Counted from the stretch's first letter, positions 34,233-44,373 are shown. The stretch is 64,000 nt of DNA from an uncultured Alphaproteobacteria bacterium (GCA_937142855.1 CAKZQZ010000066.1:1-64000); one strand, 5' to 3'. Program-made: numbers and translations. Notes: a model not told the origin generated them from the letters alone.

Positions 34233-35486
34233 ATGAAAAAAATTAATTCTCTAGTAACTAGCATAATTCTAATATTATCCCTATCAAGCAAATCTCATAG
34301 CTTTACTAACAATGATGAATTTATAAATTTTAAAAAAAGTAATGAGATTTTTTGCAAAAAATTAAATTCACCTATTTTAGGTAATATAGAAAAAAATTGG
34401 AAATTAGAGAAAAAAAACAAATATTTGCAATTATTTATAAATCAAATGGATGGCCAAATATTACAAATAAGATCTTTGATTAGATCAAATCAAATCACAA
34501 AAAATATATTTACCTATTTTAAAAAACCAAAAATTCCGTTTGCAGAAATTAGATCTGATAAAAATTGTAATATACAAAGTATAAGGAAGATTATTTATAA
34601 TAATAAACTAATACCTCAAGAGATACACTCTATAAACACTTCAAAATACAAGATAAAAAGTATCAAATATTTAAACCCAAAATTACCTATGTTTGATACT
34701 GATAGTAACAAAAATATAATAGCTTTGATTGATACCGGTATTAATTATAATTTAAAAATATTACAACCAAATATTGCTATTAAAGATAAGAAAATTATAG
34801 GTTTTGATTTTTGGGATAATGATGACAAACCTTTTGATAGTGACCCAAGACAAAGTCCCTTTTATCCAAGACATCATGGTACTACAGTATTTAGTATTTT
34901 AGCTAAAGATGCACCGAATTCTTTTATTGCTCCATATAGGTTTCCAGCTTTAAATATGTGCAAATTTAAAGAATTAGTTGAGCACATAGCTAAAAATTCA
35001 ATTAGACTAGTTAATTTATCAATGGGATCCTCTAAATTAGAGGATTGGAAGTGTTTTGAAAAAATAGCAAAAGAAAAGATGAATATTATTTTTGTAGTCT
35101 CTGCAGGCAATAATGGATTTAATATTGATCAAAACCCTATTTATCCAGCTTCACTAGATTTAAAAAATATCCTAACAGTTACTTCTTCAGACCAAAGTGG
35201 ACGTTTAGGACGTGGTTCAAATTATGGAAAAAAATCAGTTGATTTCTTAGTTCCTGCTGAACGCTTAGAAGTAATTGATCATAGAGGTGTTAAAACTTTT
35301 ACTGGAGGTACAAGTTATGCTGCGCCAAGATTATCAGCATTAATTTCAAGGTATATTGCCAATAACCCCAATTGCACAAATGACGAAATATATGATTTTC
35401 TTAAAAAAAGGGCTATTCAAAAAGGTAAAAAACTAACTAAATTTGGTTGGATACCAGATCCCGAAGATAATTATTTAATTAATTAG
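34233..35486 (+). CDS. Secreted subtilisin-like serine protease (S8)
   Basis: A protease of 417 residues with a Sec signal (MKKINSLVTSIILILSLSSK, cleavage near SHS). The triad is Asp167 in ALIDTGINYN, His215 in PRHHGTTVFS and Ser361 in TGGTSYAAPRLS; the oxyanion Asn is in VVSAGNNGFN. About 140 residues lie between signal and catalytic domain and may be a propeptide. Several Cys suggest disulfides in the periplasm. The last 8 bases overlap the convergent trypsin-like gene. The target is unknown. Confidence 0.88.
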   Translation: MKKINSLVTSIILILSLSSKSHSFTNNDEFINFKKSNEIFCKKLNSPILGNIEKNWKLEKKNKYLQLFINQMDGQILQIRSLIRSNQITKNIFTYFKKPKIPFAEIRSDKNCNIQSIRKIIYNNKLIPQEIHSINTSKYKIKSIKYLNPKLPMFDTDSNKNIIALIDTGINYNLKILQPNIAIKDKKIIGFDFWDNDDKPFDSDPRQSPFYPRHHGTTVFSILAKDAPNSFIAPYRFPALNMCKFKELVEHIAKNSIRLVNLSMGSSKLEDWKCFEKIAKEKMNIIFVVSAGNNGFNIDQNPIYPASLDLKNILTVTSSDQSGRLGRGSNYGKKSVDFLVPAERLEVIDHRGVKTFTGGTSYAAPRLSALISRYIANNPNCTNDEIYDFLKKRAIQKGKKLTKFGWIPDPEDNYLIN

Positions 35487-36597
35487 CTTTAAAAGCATTA
35501 TTAATAAATTTTTGCGCTAGAGGTAAAGCTTCTTTATTATACATTTTCATTAGCTTTAATACTTTATTAGACATTTCCTTATCCTTTAAAATTCCAGCAA
35601 CTTGAACACCTAATCTTAATACTTGAGGATTTTGAGGGGTTAGGTCCATAAGTTTTAAAATCACTGGCCTCTCTTTTTCTAAATCTCTAGTAATGTGATA
35701 AGTAATAGCTAGAGAGAGAAGAGAGTTAGGGCTATTTGGGTCAAGTTGAACACTTCTTTCTAGAAATTTTTTTGCTCTTTTTAGATCCCCTAACCTTCCA
35801 AAGGTTTGTCCTGCTTGATCAATTAATTGTTTATTATTAGATTTCCAACAATTATTATCAATATTATTTGCAATGTTAATATCTAATTTTTTTTGAACAT
35901 TAAAAGCTGCCTCAAGATTATCGGCACATAGTTTTATATAATTACCTATTTTCAAAAAATCATCTTTGTACTTTGAATCAGTATTTTCAATAATCTTGTT
36001 TATTAAAGAAACTGGAATAACCTCATTAATATTACCATCACCAGAGGCAAGGATACCAATTAATTGACCATTTTCATCTACTACAGAACCACCACTATTT
36101 CCTGGTAGACTTTTAGCGTTAGTATGTATACGGGCTTGAGGAAATTTTTCAAAATCTGAAAATGAAATGATTTGTCCAGCTCTATAAATACGATTGGCAT
36201 TTCTACCCTGATCATAAGCAATTACTCTTATTTTTCCTGTAATTTGTTTTGATTTAGGTAATTTATTAAGCTTTTGAGGTGTTTGTTCTAATGATAACAG
36301 AGCTAAATCTGTAGGAAAATTATGAGGTAAAGGAAAAGCTTTTCTGATTTCACCATTATTAAACTTAATTATAAACTGCAGATGATCTTCAACTACATGC
36401 CTGTTAGTTACTATAAAGTTGTCATCAATTATGGTACCACTAGCTATCATCATGGGAGTTTTAATACCAACAACTTTATCTAATGTATTACAAATATTTT
36501 GCTTAAAATTACATTTTTGTGTTTTAGAGAAAGCTCCACTGGTTATAATTAAATTAGCAATTACAATATAATAAATGATAAAAATAAAGTTACGCAT
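35479..36597 (-). CDS. Secreted trypsin-like serine protease with C-terminal TPR repeats
   Basis: A 372-residue protein with an N-terminal signal (about residues 1-24). The S1 triad is His67 in IVTNRHVVED, Asp97 in FPTDLALLSL and Ser168 in LPGNSGGSVVDENG, of the HtrA/Do type but without a PDZ domain. From about residue 255 on there are two or three TPR units (RLGDLKRAKKFLERSVQLDP; NSLLSLAITYHITRDLEKE). TPRs in place of PDZ suggest a different way of recognising partners. It overlaps the subtilisin gene at the 3' end and the MaoC gene at the 5' end. Confidence 0.88.
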   Translation of the reverse strand: MRNFIFIIYYIVIANLIITSGAFSKTQKCNFKQNICNTLDKVVGIKTPMMIASGTIIDDNFIVTNRHVVEDHLQFIIKFNNGEIRKAFPLPHNFPTDLALLSLEQTPQKLNKLPKSKQITGKIRVIAYDQGRNANRIYRAGQIISFSDFEKFPQARIHTNAKSLPGNSGGSVVDENGQLIGILASGDGNINEVIPVSLINKIIENTDSKYKDDFLKIGNYIKLCADNLEAAFNVQKKLDINIANNIDNNCWKSNNKQLIDQAGQTFGRLGDLKRAKKFLERSVQLDPNSPNSLLSLAITYHITRDLEKERPVILKLMDLTPQNPQVLRLGVQVAGILKDKEMSNKVLKLMKMYNKEALPLAQKFINNAFKAN

Positions 36598-37069
36598 TAA
36601 TATTATTTTTCTTTTTAATTAAATATTTATGATAACCTTCAAAAACTAGTATGTTATCTTGATTATTAACTAGCGCCTTCATTTCTAAAATTCCAGTAAT
36701 GTTTTGAGAAGTAAGCCTTGAAACTATTAATTCAGGATACAGTGTATCTTCCCTATATACAGGCTTTAACATTTTTCCAGACACCTCAATTAACCCTATA
36801 AGGCTATCCCTAACTTCTGATGGAAAAGTACCAGCACCTGCAGCTGTCTGAATAAATACCTGTAATCCGTGAGCCAACATCTCTGGATGACCTCTTTTTT
36901 TACAATACTCAAGATCATAGTGGATTGGATCATTATCACCTGAAGCCGCTTGAAACATCGAAAATATACCACTCGTTTGAGTTCTAGAAGGTATTAAATA
37001 TTTATCGCCAATAGAAAAATCTTCAAAATATTTACTCTTATTTATGGTTTGACTTCTAATCATATTCAA
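36590..37069 (-). CDS. MaoC-like (R)-hydratase family protein
   Basis: A hotdog-fold protein of 159 residues. The hydratase-2 motif is recognisable in AASGDNDPIHYDLEYCKKRG (catalytic Asp and His), followed by MLAHGLQVFIQTAAG. It probably hydrates an enoyl-CoA. The start of the protease gene lies within its last codons (8-base overlap), although their functions seem unrelated. It is divergent from an SDR gene 79 bases away, and the two could act on the same acyl-CoA. Confidence 0.86.
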   Translation of the reverse strand: MNMIRSQTINKSKYFEDFSIGDKYLIPSRTQTSGIFSMFQAASGDNDPIHYDLEYCKKRGHPEMLAHGLQVFIQTAAGAGTFPSEVRDSLIGLIEVSGKMLKPVYREDTLYPELIVSRLTSQNITGILEMKALVNNQDNILVFEGYHKYLIKKKNNINA

Positions 37070-37148
37070 TAAGATATGCTTCTATAATTTAAATAGCAAG
37101 AAATCACATAAAGCTTTATTTATAATTAAATTTATGATCGAATTATGT

Positions 37149-37973
37149 ATGGATCGGTTAAAAAATAAAGTTGCCCTTATTACAGGTGGCTCAAGAGGTT
37201 TAGGAGCATCAATAGCTAAACATTTTTTTAATGAAGGTGCTAAAATCATACTATGTGATATTGACATTAAAAAAGCTAACGAAATAGCTAATGAATTAAA
37301 TGGCAAAGCTTACTTTATGGATGTGTCTGACTCAAAAAATGTTGAAGATATTTTTTCAAATATTAAATCTGAGTTTAATCAACTGGATATACTAGTTAAT
37401 AATGCGGGGATTAATGGCTTTGAAAACAGGCAAGATTTACTTGATGATAGGATGAAAGTAAACAACCTCCAAAATAAGGAGTTTTCTGAAACTGGTAAAA
37501 TTAACAGTCACTTTGATGTGACAGTAAGTATGACTGATGATGACTGGCATAAAATGATTGCTGTTCATTTAAACGGGACATTTTTCTGCACACGAGAAGC
37601 GTTAAAAATAATGAACAACCAAGAAAGTGGCTCAATAATTAACATGGGTTCTGTATTAGGCACTACGGGTGGCCCCTCTTCTCCACATTATTCAGCTGCA
37701 AAAGCAGGTATATTAGGATTTACAAGAGCTACTGCAAGAGAACTTGCTTCAAGAAATATCCGTGTAAATGCCATTGCACCAGGTTATATTGATACTGACA
37801 TGACAAGTAGCCTTGGAGATGTAAAAAAAATTGTTAAGTCTGCAACGCCAATGAAAAGATTTGGAGTAGTAGAAGACATTGCTTGGGCTGCCGTTTATTT
37901 AGCTTCTCAAGAGTCTAAATTTGTAACAGGACAAACGATATCTCCTAACGGCGGTTTTGTAATGAGTCAATAG
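37149..37973 (+). CDS. SDR-family oxidoreductase with an internal insertion
   Basis: A short-chain dehydrogenase of about 274 residues. It has LITGGSRGLGASIAKHF, LVNNAGINGFENR, Ser in NMGSVLGTTGG and PHYSAAKAGILGF. Between NNAG and the next helix there is an insert of about 30 polar residues (LLDDRMKVNNLQNKEFSETG and on), not present in the other SDR here. MDRLKNKVALITGG at 37149 is the natural family start; an ATG five codons upstream (37134) is possible. The substrate is unknown. Confidence 0.87.
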   Translation: MDRLKNKVALITGGSRGLGASIAKHFFNEGAKIILCDIDIKKANEIANELNGKAYFMDVSDSKNVEDIFSNIKSEFNQLDILVNNAGINGFENRQDLLDDRMKVNNLQNKEFSETGKINSHFDVTVSMTDDDWHKMIAVHLNGTFFCTREALKIMNNQESGSIINMGSVLGTTGGPSSPHYSAAKAGILGFTRATARELASRNIRVNAIAPGYIDTDMTSSLGDVKKIVKSATPMKRFGVVEDIAWAAVYLASQESKFVTGQTISPNGGFVMSQ

Positions 37974-37975
37974 GC

Positions 37976-38338
37976 CTAATAAATTAGAGTTTTATCAGTT
38001 GACAAAACAAGATCTAGTAGAGTTTTAGGTAAGACTTTCTTAATTTTTTTTCCTTCCAAGTCTAGGTTAGTTATTCCTCTATTTTCACATGACATAGAAG
38101 AAACGTATATTGGAACTCGTTTTTTTTTAAGGATGTCCATATGTTCTTTTAGTTTGCCCGTTCCTAACCCAACCAGATTTTCAATTATAGTGTCTCTAAC
38201 CAATTGAACACCGTCACCAGACAAAAAAATTTCTACTTTATGCCCTTCTTCAGCGGCAGTCCGTGCAAGAAGAAAACCTAACATAGATTTCGAAATATTG
38301 TTTGGTCCTGAAGTTATATGAAATAAAATACTATACAA
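37976..38338 (-). CDS. DsrE-family small sulfur-relay-like protein
   Basis: About 120 residues of DsrE/F-like fold. SILFHITSGPNNISKSMLGF is the usual first strand and helix, and KVEIFLSGDGVQLVRD the second. A single Cys in SSMSCENRGI lies at the position of the active Cys in many members. The start is probably TTG at 38338 with AGGTGG five bases before it; a GTG at 38347 overlaps that site. Function is unknown. It lies downstream of the coxSLM operon and may share its transcript. Confidence 0.75.
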   Translation of the reverse strand: MYSILFHITSGPNNISKSMLGFLLARTAAEEGHKVEIFLSGDGVQLVRDTIIENLVGLGTGKLKEHMDILKKKRVPIYVSSMSCENRGITNLDLEGKKIKKVLPKTLLDLVLSTDKTLIY

Positions 38339-38407
38339 AAAAACCACCTATATTAATTATAGATGGTTTAATAAATATCATTTTGAAATTAGATTAAATT
38401 AATAAAT

Positions 38408-39202
38408 CTAAATCATTTCATTCAAAGCTCTTTTTGCCATTTCTTTGATCAAATTTGCTCGGTATGAACCGCTAGCATGAATAGCATTATTCAAACCATC
38501 AGGAGATATTTCAACGTTATCAATTGACCCTACATTAAAACTTGAATTCAAAGCGTTTTCAATTTCACTACATCTAAAAACACCATTCTCACCAGCTCCA
38601 GTTACAGCAACAGCTACTCCATTGGCTTTTTTTGCTATAAAAACACCTACCATAGCATATCTAGATGCTGGATTAGGGAACTTAATATAAGAAGCTTTTT
38701 CTGGAATAGGAAATTTTACTTCAGTAATTATTTCATTTTCATTTAAAGCTGTCTCAAACATTCCAACAAAAAAATCTTCTGCAGTTATAGCCCTCTCATT
38801 AGTAATAATAGTTGCATCTAATGCGAGAACTGCAGATGGATAACAAGCTGCGGGATCATTGTTTGCTAAAGAGCCTCCAATTGTACCACAGTTTCTAACC
38901 ATATGATCTCCAATGCCCCCCGCAAGTTTAGCTAAAGCAGGTAAAGAACTTAATACTTCACTTGATGAAGCAACATCGCAATGACGTGTCATAGAGCCAA
39001 TTACAATCTCTGAACTTGATACGGATACATTACTCAAATTGGCCCCCTTAAGATCAACCAACATGTCAGCAGAAGACAATCTGGCCTTCAATGTTGGTAT
39101 CAAAGTCATTCCGCCTGCTAAATATTTAGCTTCTGAAGATTTCTTAATCTCAGCAACTGCATCATTTACACTTGATGGCATTGAATATTCTAATTCATAC
39201 AT
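38408..39202 (-). CDS. coxM: Molybdenum hydroxylase FAD subunit (CoxM type)
   Basis: The medium subunit, 264 residues, that passes electrons from the iron-sulfur clusters to FAD. The FAD motifs are AKYLAGGMTLIPTLKAR and VRNCGTIGGSLANNDPAAC. The C-terminal CO_deh_flav domain starts near residue 165. It is the third gene of the coxS-coxL-coxM operon; the gap to coxL is 11 bases. Because the large subunit is form II, the physiological substrate is likely an aldehyde or N-heterocycle, not CO. Confidence 0.92.
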   Translation of the reverse strand: MYELEYSMPSSVNDAVAEIKKSSEAKYLAGGMTLIPTLKARLSSADMLVDLKGANLSNVSVSSSEIVIGSMTRHCDVASSSEVLSSLPALAKLAGGIGDHMVRNCGTIGGSLANNDPAACYPSAVLALDATIITNERAITAEDFFVGMFETALNENEIITEVKFPIPEKASYIKFPNPASRYAMVGVFIAKKANGVAVAVTGAGENGVFRCSEIENALNSSFNVGSIDNVEISPDGLNNAIHASGSYRANLIKEMAKRALNEMI

Positions 39203-39213
39203 AATTATCTCCC

Positions 39214-41583
39214 TTAACTTTTGTCTTTTGCATTATTAATAGCATTCCAAACTTTTTCAGAAGTAGCTGGCATTGATATGTCGTTAACTCCAAGCTCTGA
39301 TAAAGCATCAACAACAGCATTAATAACGGCAGGTGGAGAGCCTATCGCTCCAACTTCTCCACAACCCTTAACGCCAAGAGAATTATGAGTACAGAGGGTA
39401 ACTTCATTACCTACTTTGAAATCAACAAAATTATCTGCTCGTGGCATTGTATAGTCCATGTAAGAACCCGAAAGAAGTTGACCATTGTTATCATAAGCTG
39501 CATTTTCTAAAAGAGCCTGACCTATACCTTGAGCCAAACCTCCATGAATTTGACCTTCAACAATCATAGGGTTAATAACCATGCCTACATCATCAACAGC
39601 TGTCATCCCTTCAACTTTAACTTCACCAGTATTTGGATTTATCTCTACTTCACAGATGTGACAACCTCCTGGGTAAGTAAAATTTAGAGGATCATAGAAT
39701 GCTTTTTCATCTAAACCTGGCTCTAATTCTTCATGAGGGTAGTTATGAGGAACATAAGCCGCTAATGATATATCTGCTAAAGACATAGATTTGTCAGTTC
39801 CAGCAATTTCAAAATTTCCATTGTTTAATTCAATATCATCCGCAGAAGCTTCCATTATATGGGCTGCAATCTTTTTAGCTTTAGCTATCACTTTATCCAT
39901 AGCTTTTACAATTGCTTCACCACCAACTGCCAAAGATCGAGATCCATAGGTGCCCATTCCAAATGGTATATTGTTGGTGTCTCCATGACTTATTTCAACT
40001 AAATCAGTAGATATGCCTAGTTTTTCACTAACTAGTTGAGCAAATGTAGTTTCATGTCCTTGACCATGACTGTGTGAACCAGTAAATACTGTTACCGAAC
40101 CAGTTGGGTGGACCCTAACTTCAGCACACTCAAACAACCCTGCTCTAGCACCAAGAGAACCTACTACTGCTGAAGGGGCAATTCCACAAGCTTCAAGGTA
40201 AGTTGAAAATCCTATACCTCTTAACATTCCCCTTTTAGCAGACTCAGCTTTTCTAGAGGCAAAACCATCATAGTCAGCTTTTTTGAGTGCAGCATCAAGT
40301 GTTGCATTATAATTTCCACTATCATACTGCAAAGCAACTGGAGTTTGATAAGGGAAGGCATCAACAGGAATAAAGTTTTTACGCCTAATCTCAACTTGAC
40401 TTATTCCCATCTCTCTTGCAGCTTTATCTACAATTCTTTCAATTAGGTAAGTTGCTTCTGGCCTGCCGGCACCTCTATACGCGTCAACAGGAACAGTATT
40501 TGTAAAAATTGATTTCACATTGCAATGTATAGCGGGTGTAGTATATGTTCCTGCCAAAAGTGTTGCATATAAATATGTAGGAACACTTGAAGCAAAAGTT
40601 GATAAGTAAGCACCCATATTAGCTAAAGTATCAACCTTTAAAGCTAAGAACTTTCCATCTTTATCTAAAGCTAACTTAACTGAAGTTACATGATCTCTCC
40701 CATGTGCATCAGAAATAAATGCCTCTGATCTATCCGCAGTCCACTTTACCGGCCTTCTAATTTTATTTGAAGCCCAAGTAACAATTGCCTCTTCTGCATA
40801 ATGAAAAATTTTAGACCCAAATCCACCACCAACATCAGGTGCGATAACTCTCAATTTATGCTCTGGTAAACCAAGAACAAAAGCACCCATTAACAATCTT
40901 ATTACGTGAGGGTTTTGGCTTGTAGTGTAAAGGGTGTATTGACCTGTAGCATGCTCATAATCGCCAATTGCTGATCTGGTCTCAATAGCATTAGGAATTA
41001 ATCTATTATTTCTTATATCAAGAGAAGTTATGTGAGCGGCTTCAGATATTGCTTTATCTACAGCTTCACTGTCACCTATTTCCCAATCATAACAAACATT
41101 ACTTTCAATTTCGTCATGAACTAAACCTTTTGAATTATCTAAAGCTTTTTGCATATCTATAATTACGGGAATATCGTCATAATTGACATCTATCAATTCA
41201 GCAGCATTTTTTGCATCTTCAAGTGTTTCTGCTATAATAACGGCTATAATTTCTCCAACATACCTCACCTTATCTTTAGCTATTGGAGGATGAGCTGGCT
41301 CTCTCATCGGTGTTCCATCTTTTGAATCCACTTGCCATCCACATGGTATACTACCAACTTCCATATCTGTACCCACAAATATTTTAACAACACCTTTTGC
41401 CTTTGATGCGTTAGATGTATCTAATGAAAATTTCGCGTGTGCCGAACTAGATCTTAACATGTAAGTGTGTGTTTGGTTAGGTCTATTTATATCGTCAGTG
41501 TAGTTACCTTCACCTACCAAAAATCTATAGTCTTCTTTTCTTTTAACTGACGCACCTATTCCTGTTGAACCTCCGTCTGGCAT
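39214..41583 (-). CDS. coxL: Molybdenum hydroxylase large subunit, CoxL form II
   Basis: The catalytic subunit of 789 residues, binding molybdopterin cytosine dinucleotide. The active-site loop reads [14 protein letters not shown] near residue 368, the form II signature (AYRGAGR); true CO dehydrogenases of form I have AYRCSFR. Other marks are DVGGGFGSK and the late Glu region [14 protein letters not shown] that acts as base. Length is usual. It carries no signal and works in the cytoplasm with CoxS and CoxM. The substrate is unknown; purine-like or aromatic compounds are candidates. Confidence 0.93.
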   Translation of the reverse strand: MPDGGSTGIGASVKRKEDYRFLVGEGNYTDDINRPNQTHTYMLRSSSAHAKFSLDTSNASKAKGVVKIFVGTDMEVGSIPCGWQVDSKDGTPMREPAHPPIAKDKVRYVGEIIAVIIAETLEDAKNAAELIDVNYDDIPVIIDMQKALDNSKGLVHDEIESNVCYDWEIGDSEAVDKAISEAAHITSLDIRNNRLIPNAIETRSAIGDYEHATGQYTLYTTSQNPHVIRLLMGAFVLGLPEHKLRVIAPDVGGGFGSKIFHYAEEAIVTWASNKIRRPVKWTADRSEAFISDAHGRDHVTSVKLALDKDGKFLALKVDTLANMGAYLSTFASSVPTYLYATLLAGTYTTPAIHCNVKSIFTNTVPVDAYRGAGRPEATYLIERIVDKAAREMGISQVEIRRKNFIPVDAFPYQTPVALQYDSGNYNATLDAALKKADYDGFASRKAESAKRGMLRGIGFSTYLEACGIAPSAVVGSLGARAGLFECAEVRVHPTGSVTVFTGSHSHGQGHETTFAQLVSEKLGISTDLVEISHGDTNNIPFGMGTYGSRSLAVGGEAIVKAMDKVIAKAKKIAAHIMEASADDIELNNGNFEIAGTDKSMSLADISLAAYVPHNYPHEELEPGLDEKAFYDPLNFTYPGGCHICEVEINPNTGEVKVEGMTAVDDVGMVINPMIVEGQIHGGLAQGIGQALLENAAYDNNGQLLSGSYMDYTMPRADNFVDFKVGNEVTLCTHNSLGVKGCGEVGAIGSPPAVINAVVDALSELGVNDISMPATSEKVWNAINNAKDKS

Positions 41584-41587
41584 AATC

Positions 41588-42052
41588 TTATCCCCCCATC
41601 TCTGTTGCAGCTTGTTTAATCGATTTAACTATATTGTGATAACCTGTACATCTACAGATGTTACCTTCTAATCCTTTACGAATTTCCTCTTCAGAAATAT
41701 TTGGATTATTTTCAACTAATTTTATTGAACTCATAACCATCCCTGGTGTGCAGTATCCGCATTGTAAACCATGGTTTTCATGAAATGCCTGTTGCATTGG
41801 ATGTAACTCGTCACCATTAGCAATTCCTTCAATTGTAGTGATTTCCGCTCCATCTGCTTGTGCAGCCAATATAGCGCAAGATTTAACAGCATCTCCATTT
41901 AAATGAATTGCACAGGCACCACATTGAGAAGTGTCACAACCTACATGCGTTCCAGTGAGATTAAGATTTTCTCTAATGAATGTAGATAGTAAAGTGTTAG
42001 CTTTAATATTAGCTTTAACTTCTTTTCCATTAATAGTTATTGATATTTCCAT
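41588..42052 (-). CDS. coxS: Molybdenum hydroxylase [2Fe-2S] subunit (CoxS type)
   Basis: The small subunit, about 154 residues, with two [2Fe-2S] clusters. Plant-ferredoxin Cys are in [20 protein letters not shown] and KSCAI; the second, all-helical cluster site has [14 protein letters not shown] and [11 protein letters not shown]. The start is ATG at 42052 ([11 protein letters not shown]) after GGGGGAGG at 42064-42057; an ATG 12 codons upstream would run through an inverted repeat and is rejected. It is the first gene of the operon. Confidence 0.93.
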   Translation of the reverse strand: MEISITINGKEVKANIKANTLLSTFIRENLNLTGTHVGCDTSQCGACAIHLNGDAVKSCAILAAQADGAEITTIEGIANGDELHPMQQAFHENHGLQCGYCTPGMVMSSIKLVENNPNISEEEIRKGLEGNICRCTGYHNIVKSIKQAATEMGG

Positions 42053-42065
42053 AAAGCCTCCCCCT

Positions 42066-42089
42066 ATTGGTAAATAATTTGTTACCAAT
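42066..42089. promoter_or_regulatory. Inverted repeat just upstream of coxS
   Basis: ATTGGTAA-N8-TTACCAAT is a perfect 8-base inverted repeat starting 14 bases before the coxS start, next to the ribosome site. The half-site TTGGTA recalls GntR/FadR-family operators, though those usually have shorter spacing. In RNA it would form an 8-base-pair hairpin beside the Shine-Dalgarno. No regulator gene is adjacent. Confidence 0.45.
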
Positions 42090-42211
42090 GACTTTTAAAA
42101 TTAAAATTATTCATATTATTTAAATCATGATAAAATAATGCATAAAAAATAAGCAAATTACTAATACTTTTTAATTAACAAGATAATTAAAAAAAAATGT
42201 GAGTAATTAAC

Positions 42212-43111
42212 ATGTTAAAAATTAAGCAAGTCAATAATATTGACACAATAACAAGCAATCTCTCAAAGATTGGGTATATTTCTAATATTGGGTTAAGCAC
42301 TTCTATATACTTAATGCTCAAATTATCAAAACCACTCCTTCTTGAAGGTGAAGCTGGTGTTGGGAAAACAGATTTAGCTAAATCTCTCTCCAAAATTTTT
42401 AACAAACCTCTTATTCGTTTACAATGTTATGAAGGTTTAGATATGTCTTCTGCAGCATATGAATGGAATTTTGCTGCGCAAATGATATCTATTCAAAAAG
42501 GTGAAACAGAAAACATCTATTCAAAAAAATTCCTTCAAGAAAGACCATTGCTAAAATCTATTTCACAAGAAAAACAAGAAGAATTTCCAATTTTACTAAT
42601 AGATGAAATTGACAGAGCCGATCCACCCTTTGAAGCCTTTCTACTAGAATTACTTTCTGATTGGCAAATAACTATTCCAGAAATCGGGACCATTAAAGCA
42701 AAGGAACCTCCAATTGTTATAATCACTTCAAATAGAACAAGGGAAGTTCATGACGCTCTTAAAAGAAGATGTTTATATCATTTTGTTGATTACCCTGATG
42801 TTGATCAAGAGCTAAAAATTCTTTTATCTAGAGTTCCTAAAATTAATGAAGAATTATCAAAATCTATAATCTATTTCGTAAAAGAAATACGAAAAATTGA
42901 GCTTTTCAAACAACCAGGCATAGCAGAAACTATCGATTGGGCTCAGGCCATTGTTGAACTTAATTACATAACAATAAATCCTGAGGTTTTAGAATCTACA
43001 ATAGGAACGTTATTAAAAAATCAAGATGATATAAAAAAATTGAAAGATAGTGAAGCATCAAAAATATTATCGACAATTCAAGCTGAAATATCACTGATTA
43101 ATAGAAAGTAA
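42212..43111 (+). CDS. coxD: MoxR-type AAA+ ATPase (CoxD)
   Basis: A chaperone ATPase of 299 residues. Walker A is LLEGEAGVGKTDLAKSL, Walker B is FPILLIDEIDRADPPFEAFL, and sensor 1 is IVIITSNRTREVHDALKRR. In Oligotropha-type cox loci CoxD helps insert sulfur and copper into the molybdenum site of CoxL. It is divergent from coxSLM and followed by coxE, which supports that role, although MoxR ATPases serve other enzymes too. Confidence 0.9.
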   Translation: MLKIKQVNNIDTITSNLSKIGYISNIGLSTSIYLMLKLSKPLLLEGEAGVGKTDLAKSLSKIFNKPLIRLQCYEGLDMSSAAYEWNFAAQMISIQKGETENIYSKKFLQERPLLKSISQEKQEEFPILLIDEIDRADPPFEAFLLELLSDWQITIPEIGTIKAKEPPIVIITSNRTREVHDALKRRCLYHFVDYPDVDQELKILLSRVPKINEELSKSIIYFVKEIRKIELFKQPGIAETIDWAQAIVELNYITINPEVLESTIGTLLKNQDDIKKLKDSEASKILSTIQAEISLINRK

Positions 43112-43139
43112 GATAATTTTGAATTCTTAAATCAAAATC

Positions 43140-44291
43140 ATGGATGATGAAAATAAATTATTAGAAAATATTTTACAATTTATAAGGTTGTTAAGAAAAT
43201 CAGGCATTAAAATTGGAAACCAATCATCAATTGATGCTTTAGATTCAATAAAAATTCTTAATATAGGTAACCGAAATGAATTTTATTGGGCATTACATTC
43301 AAATCTAATTAATAGAAATGAAGATACAGAAGTATTTGATCAATGTTTTTATTTATTCTGGCAAAATCCTAAAATTCTACAACAGATGTTTAATTTATTG
43401 CTTCCACAAATTGGAACTCAAAAGGCTCCAAAAGCTGATAAAAAGCAATTGAAAAGAATTAGTGACAACATACAAAAACAAAATAAAGACATAGAAAAAG
43501 AAAAGAAAGATGAAATTCTATTTGATGCCCAAATGTCTTGGTCAAATAAATCTGCATTAAATTTAAAAGATTTTGAAATGATGTCTTTAGACGAAATACA
43601 GCAAGCTGAAAAAGAGATTAAAAAATATTTAAATATAACTAAAACACAAATCTCCAGGAGATGGAAAAGAAATGATTATAGTTCTAAAATTTCTTCTAAA
43701 TACACTATTAAAAAAAGTGTAAAAAACTATGGCATAATCAACCTAGCATTTAAAGAGCAAGTTAAAAAAGTAAGGCCACTTGTAATATTAATTGATATAT
43801 CAGGGTCAATGGAAAGTTATAGCAGGATAATGTTATTTTTAAGTCATATTTTAATTCAACACCATAAAGATGTAGAAGTTTTTACATTTGGAACAAAACT
43901 AACAAGAATTACTCAATTTTTAAAAAACAAAGATGTTGATTTTTCGTTAGATAAAGTTGGAAAAGTTGTAAATGATTGGGCTGCTGGGACAAAGATTACA
44001 AGCTCAATCAAAGATTTTAATTTTAATTGGTCTAGAAGGATGTTTACACAAAATCAAAGATTATTATTAATATCAGATGGATTAGAAAGGGATGATAACC
44101 AAAATCTTGATTTTGAATTTAATAGACTATCTCTTTTCACTAATAATATTATATGGCTAAACCCTCTTTTAAGATATGAAAAATTTGAGCCCAAAGTAAA
44201 AAGTATAAAAACTATTTTAAAATATGTTGATAAATTTATACCAATTCATAATATCAACTCCATTAAAAATTTATTAGTCAATATAATGTAA
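43140..44291 (+). CDS. coxE: VWA-domain protein CoxE
   Basis: A 383-residue partner of CoxD. The C-terminal von Willebrand A domain has the MIDAS residues in VILIDISGSMESYSR (DxSxS) and a Thr in AAGTKITSSI, so it can bind a metal ion. The N-terminal part is helical and charged. MoxR and VWA pairs act together in cofactor insertion. The 28-base gap and shared direction indicate an operon with coxD. The ending is convergent with tRNA-Lys. Confidence 0.9.
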   Translation: MDDENKLLENILQFIRLLRKSGIKIGNQSSIDALDSIKILNIGNRNEFYWALHSNLINRNEDTEVFDQCFYLFWQNPKILQQMFNLLLPQIGTQKAPKADKKQLKRISDNIQKQNKDIEKEKKDEILFDAQMSWSNKSALNLKDFEMMSLDEIQQAEKEIKKYLNITKTQISRRWKRNDYSSKISSKYTIKKSVKNYGIINLAFKEQVKKVRPLVILIDISGSMESYSRIMLFLSHILIQHHKDVEVFTFGTKLTRITQFLKNKDVDFSLDKVGKVVNDWAAGTKITSSIKDFNFNWSRRMFTQNQRLLLISDGLERDDNQNLDFEFNRLSLFTNNIIWLNPLLRYEKFEPKVKSIKTILKYVDKFIPIHNINSIKNLLVNIM

Positions 44292-44373
44292 TAAATAATT
44301 TACAATTATCTTAATTTCAATGAGTTGTTAGCTAAGTCATTGTATTTACTACCACAATCCATTAGAGGAAAAG

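Noticed and set aside
39214-42052. Aerobic CO dehydrogenase for carbon monoxide oxidation
   Set aside because: The CoxL loop is AYRGAGR (form II), not the AYRCSFR of proven CO dehydrogenases; CO use is not supported by sequence.
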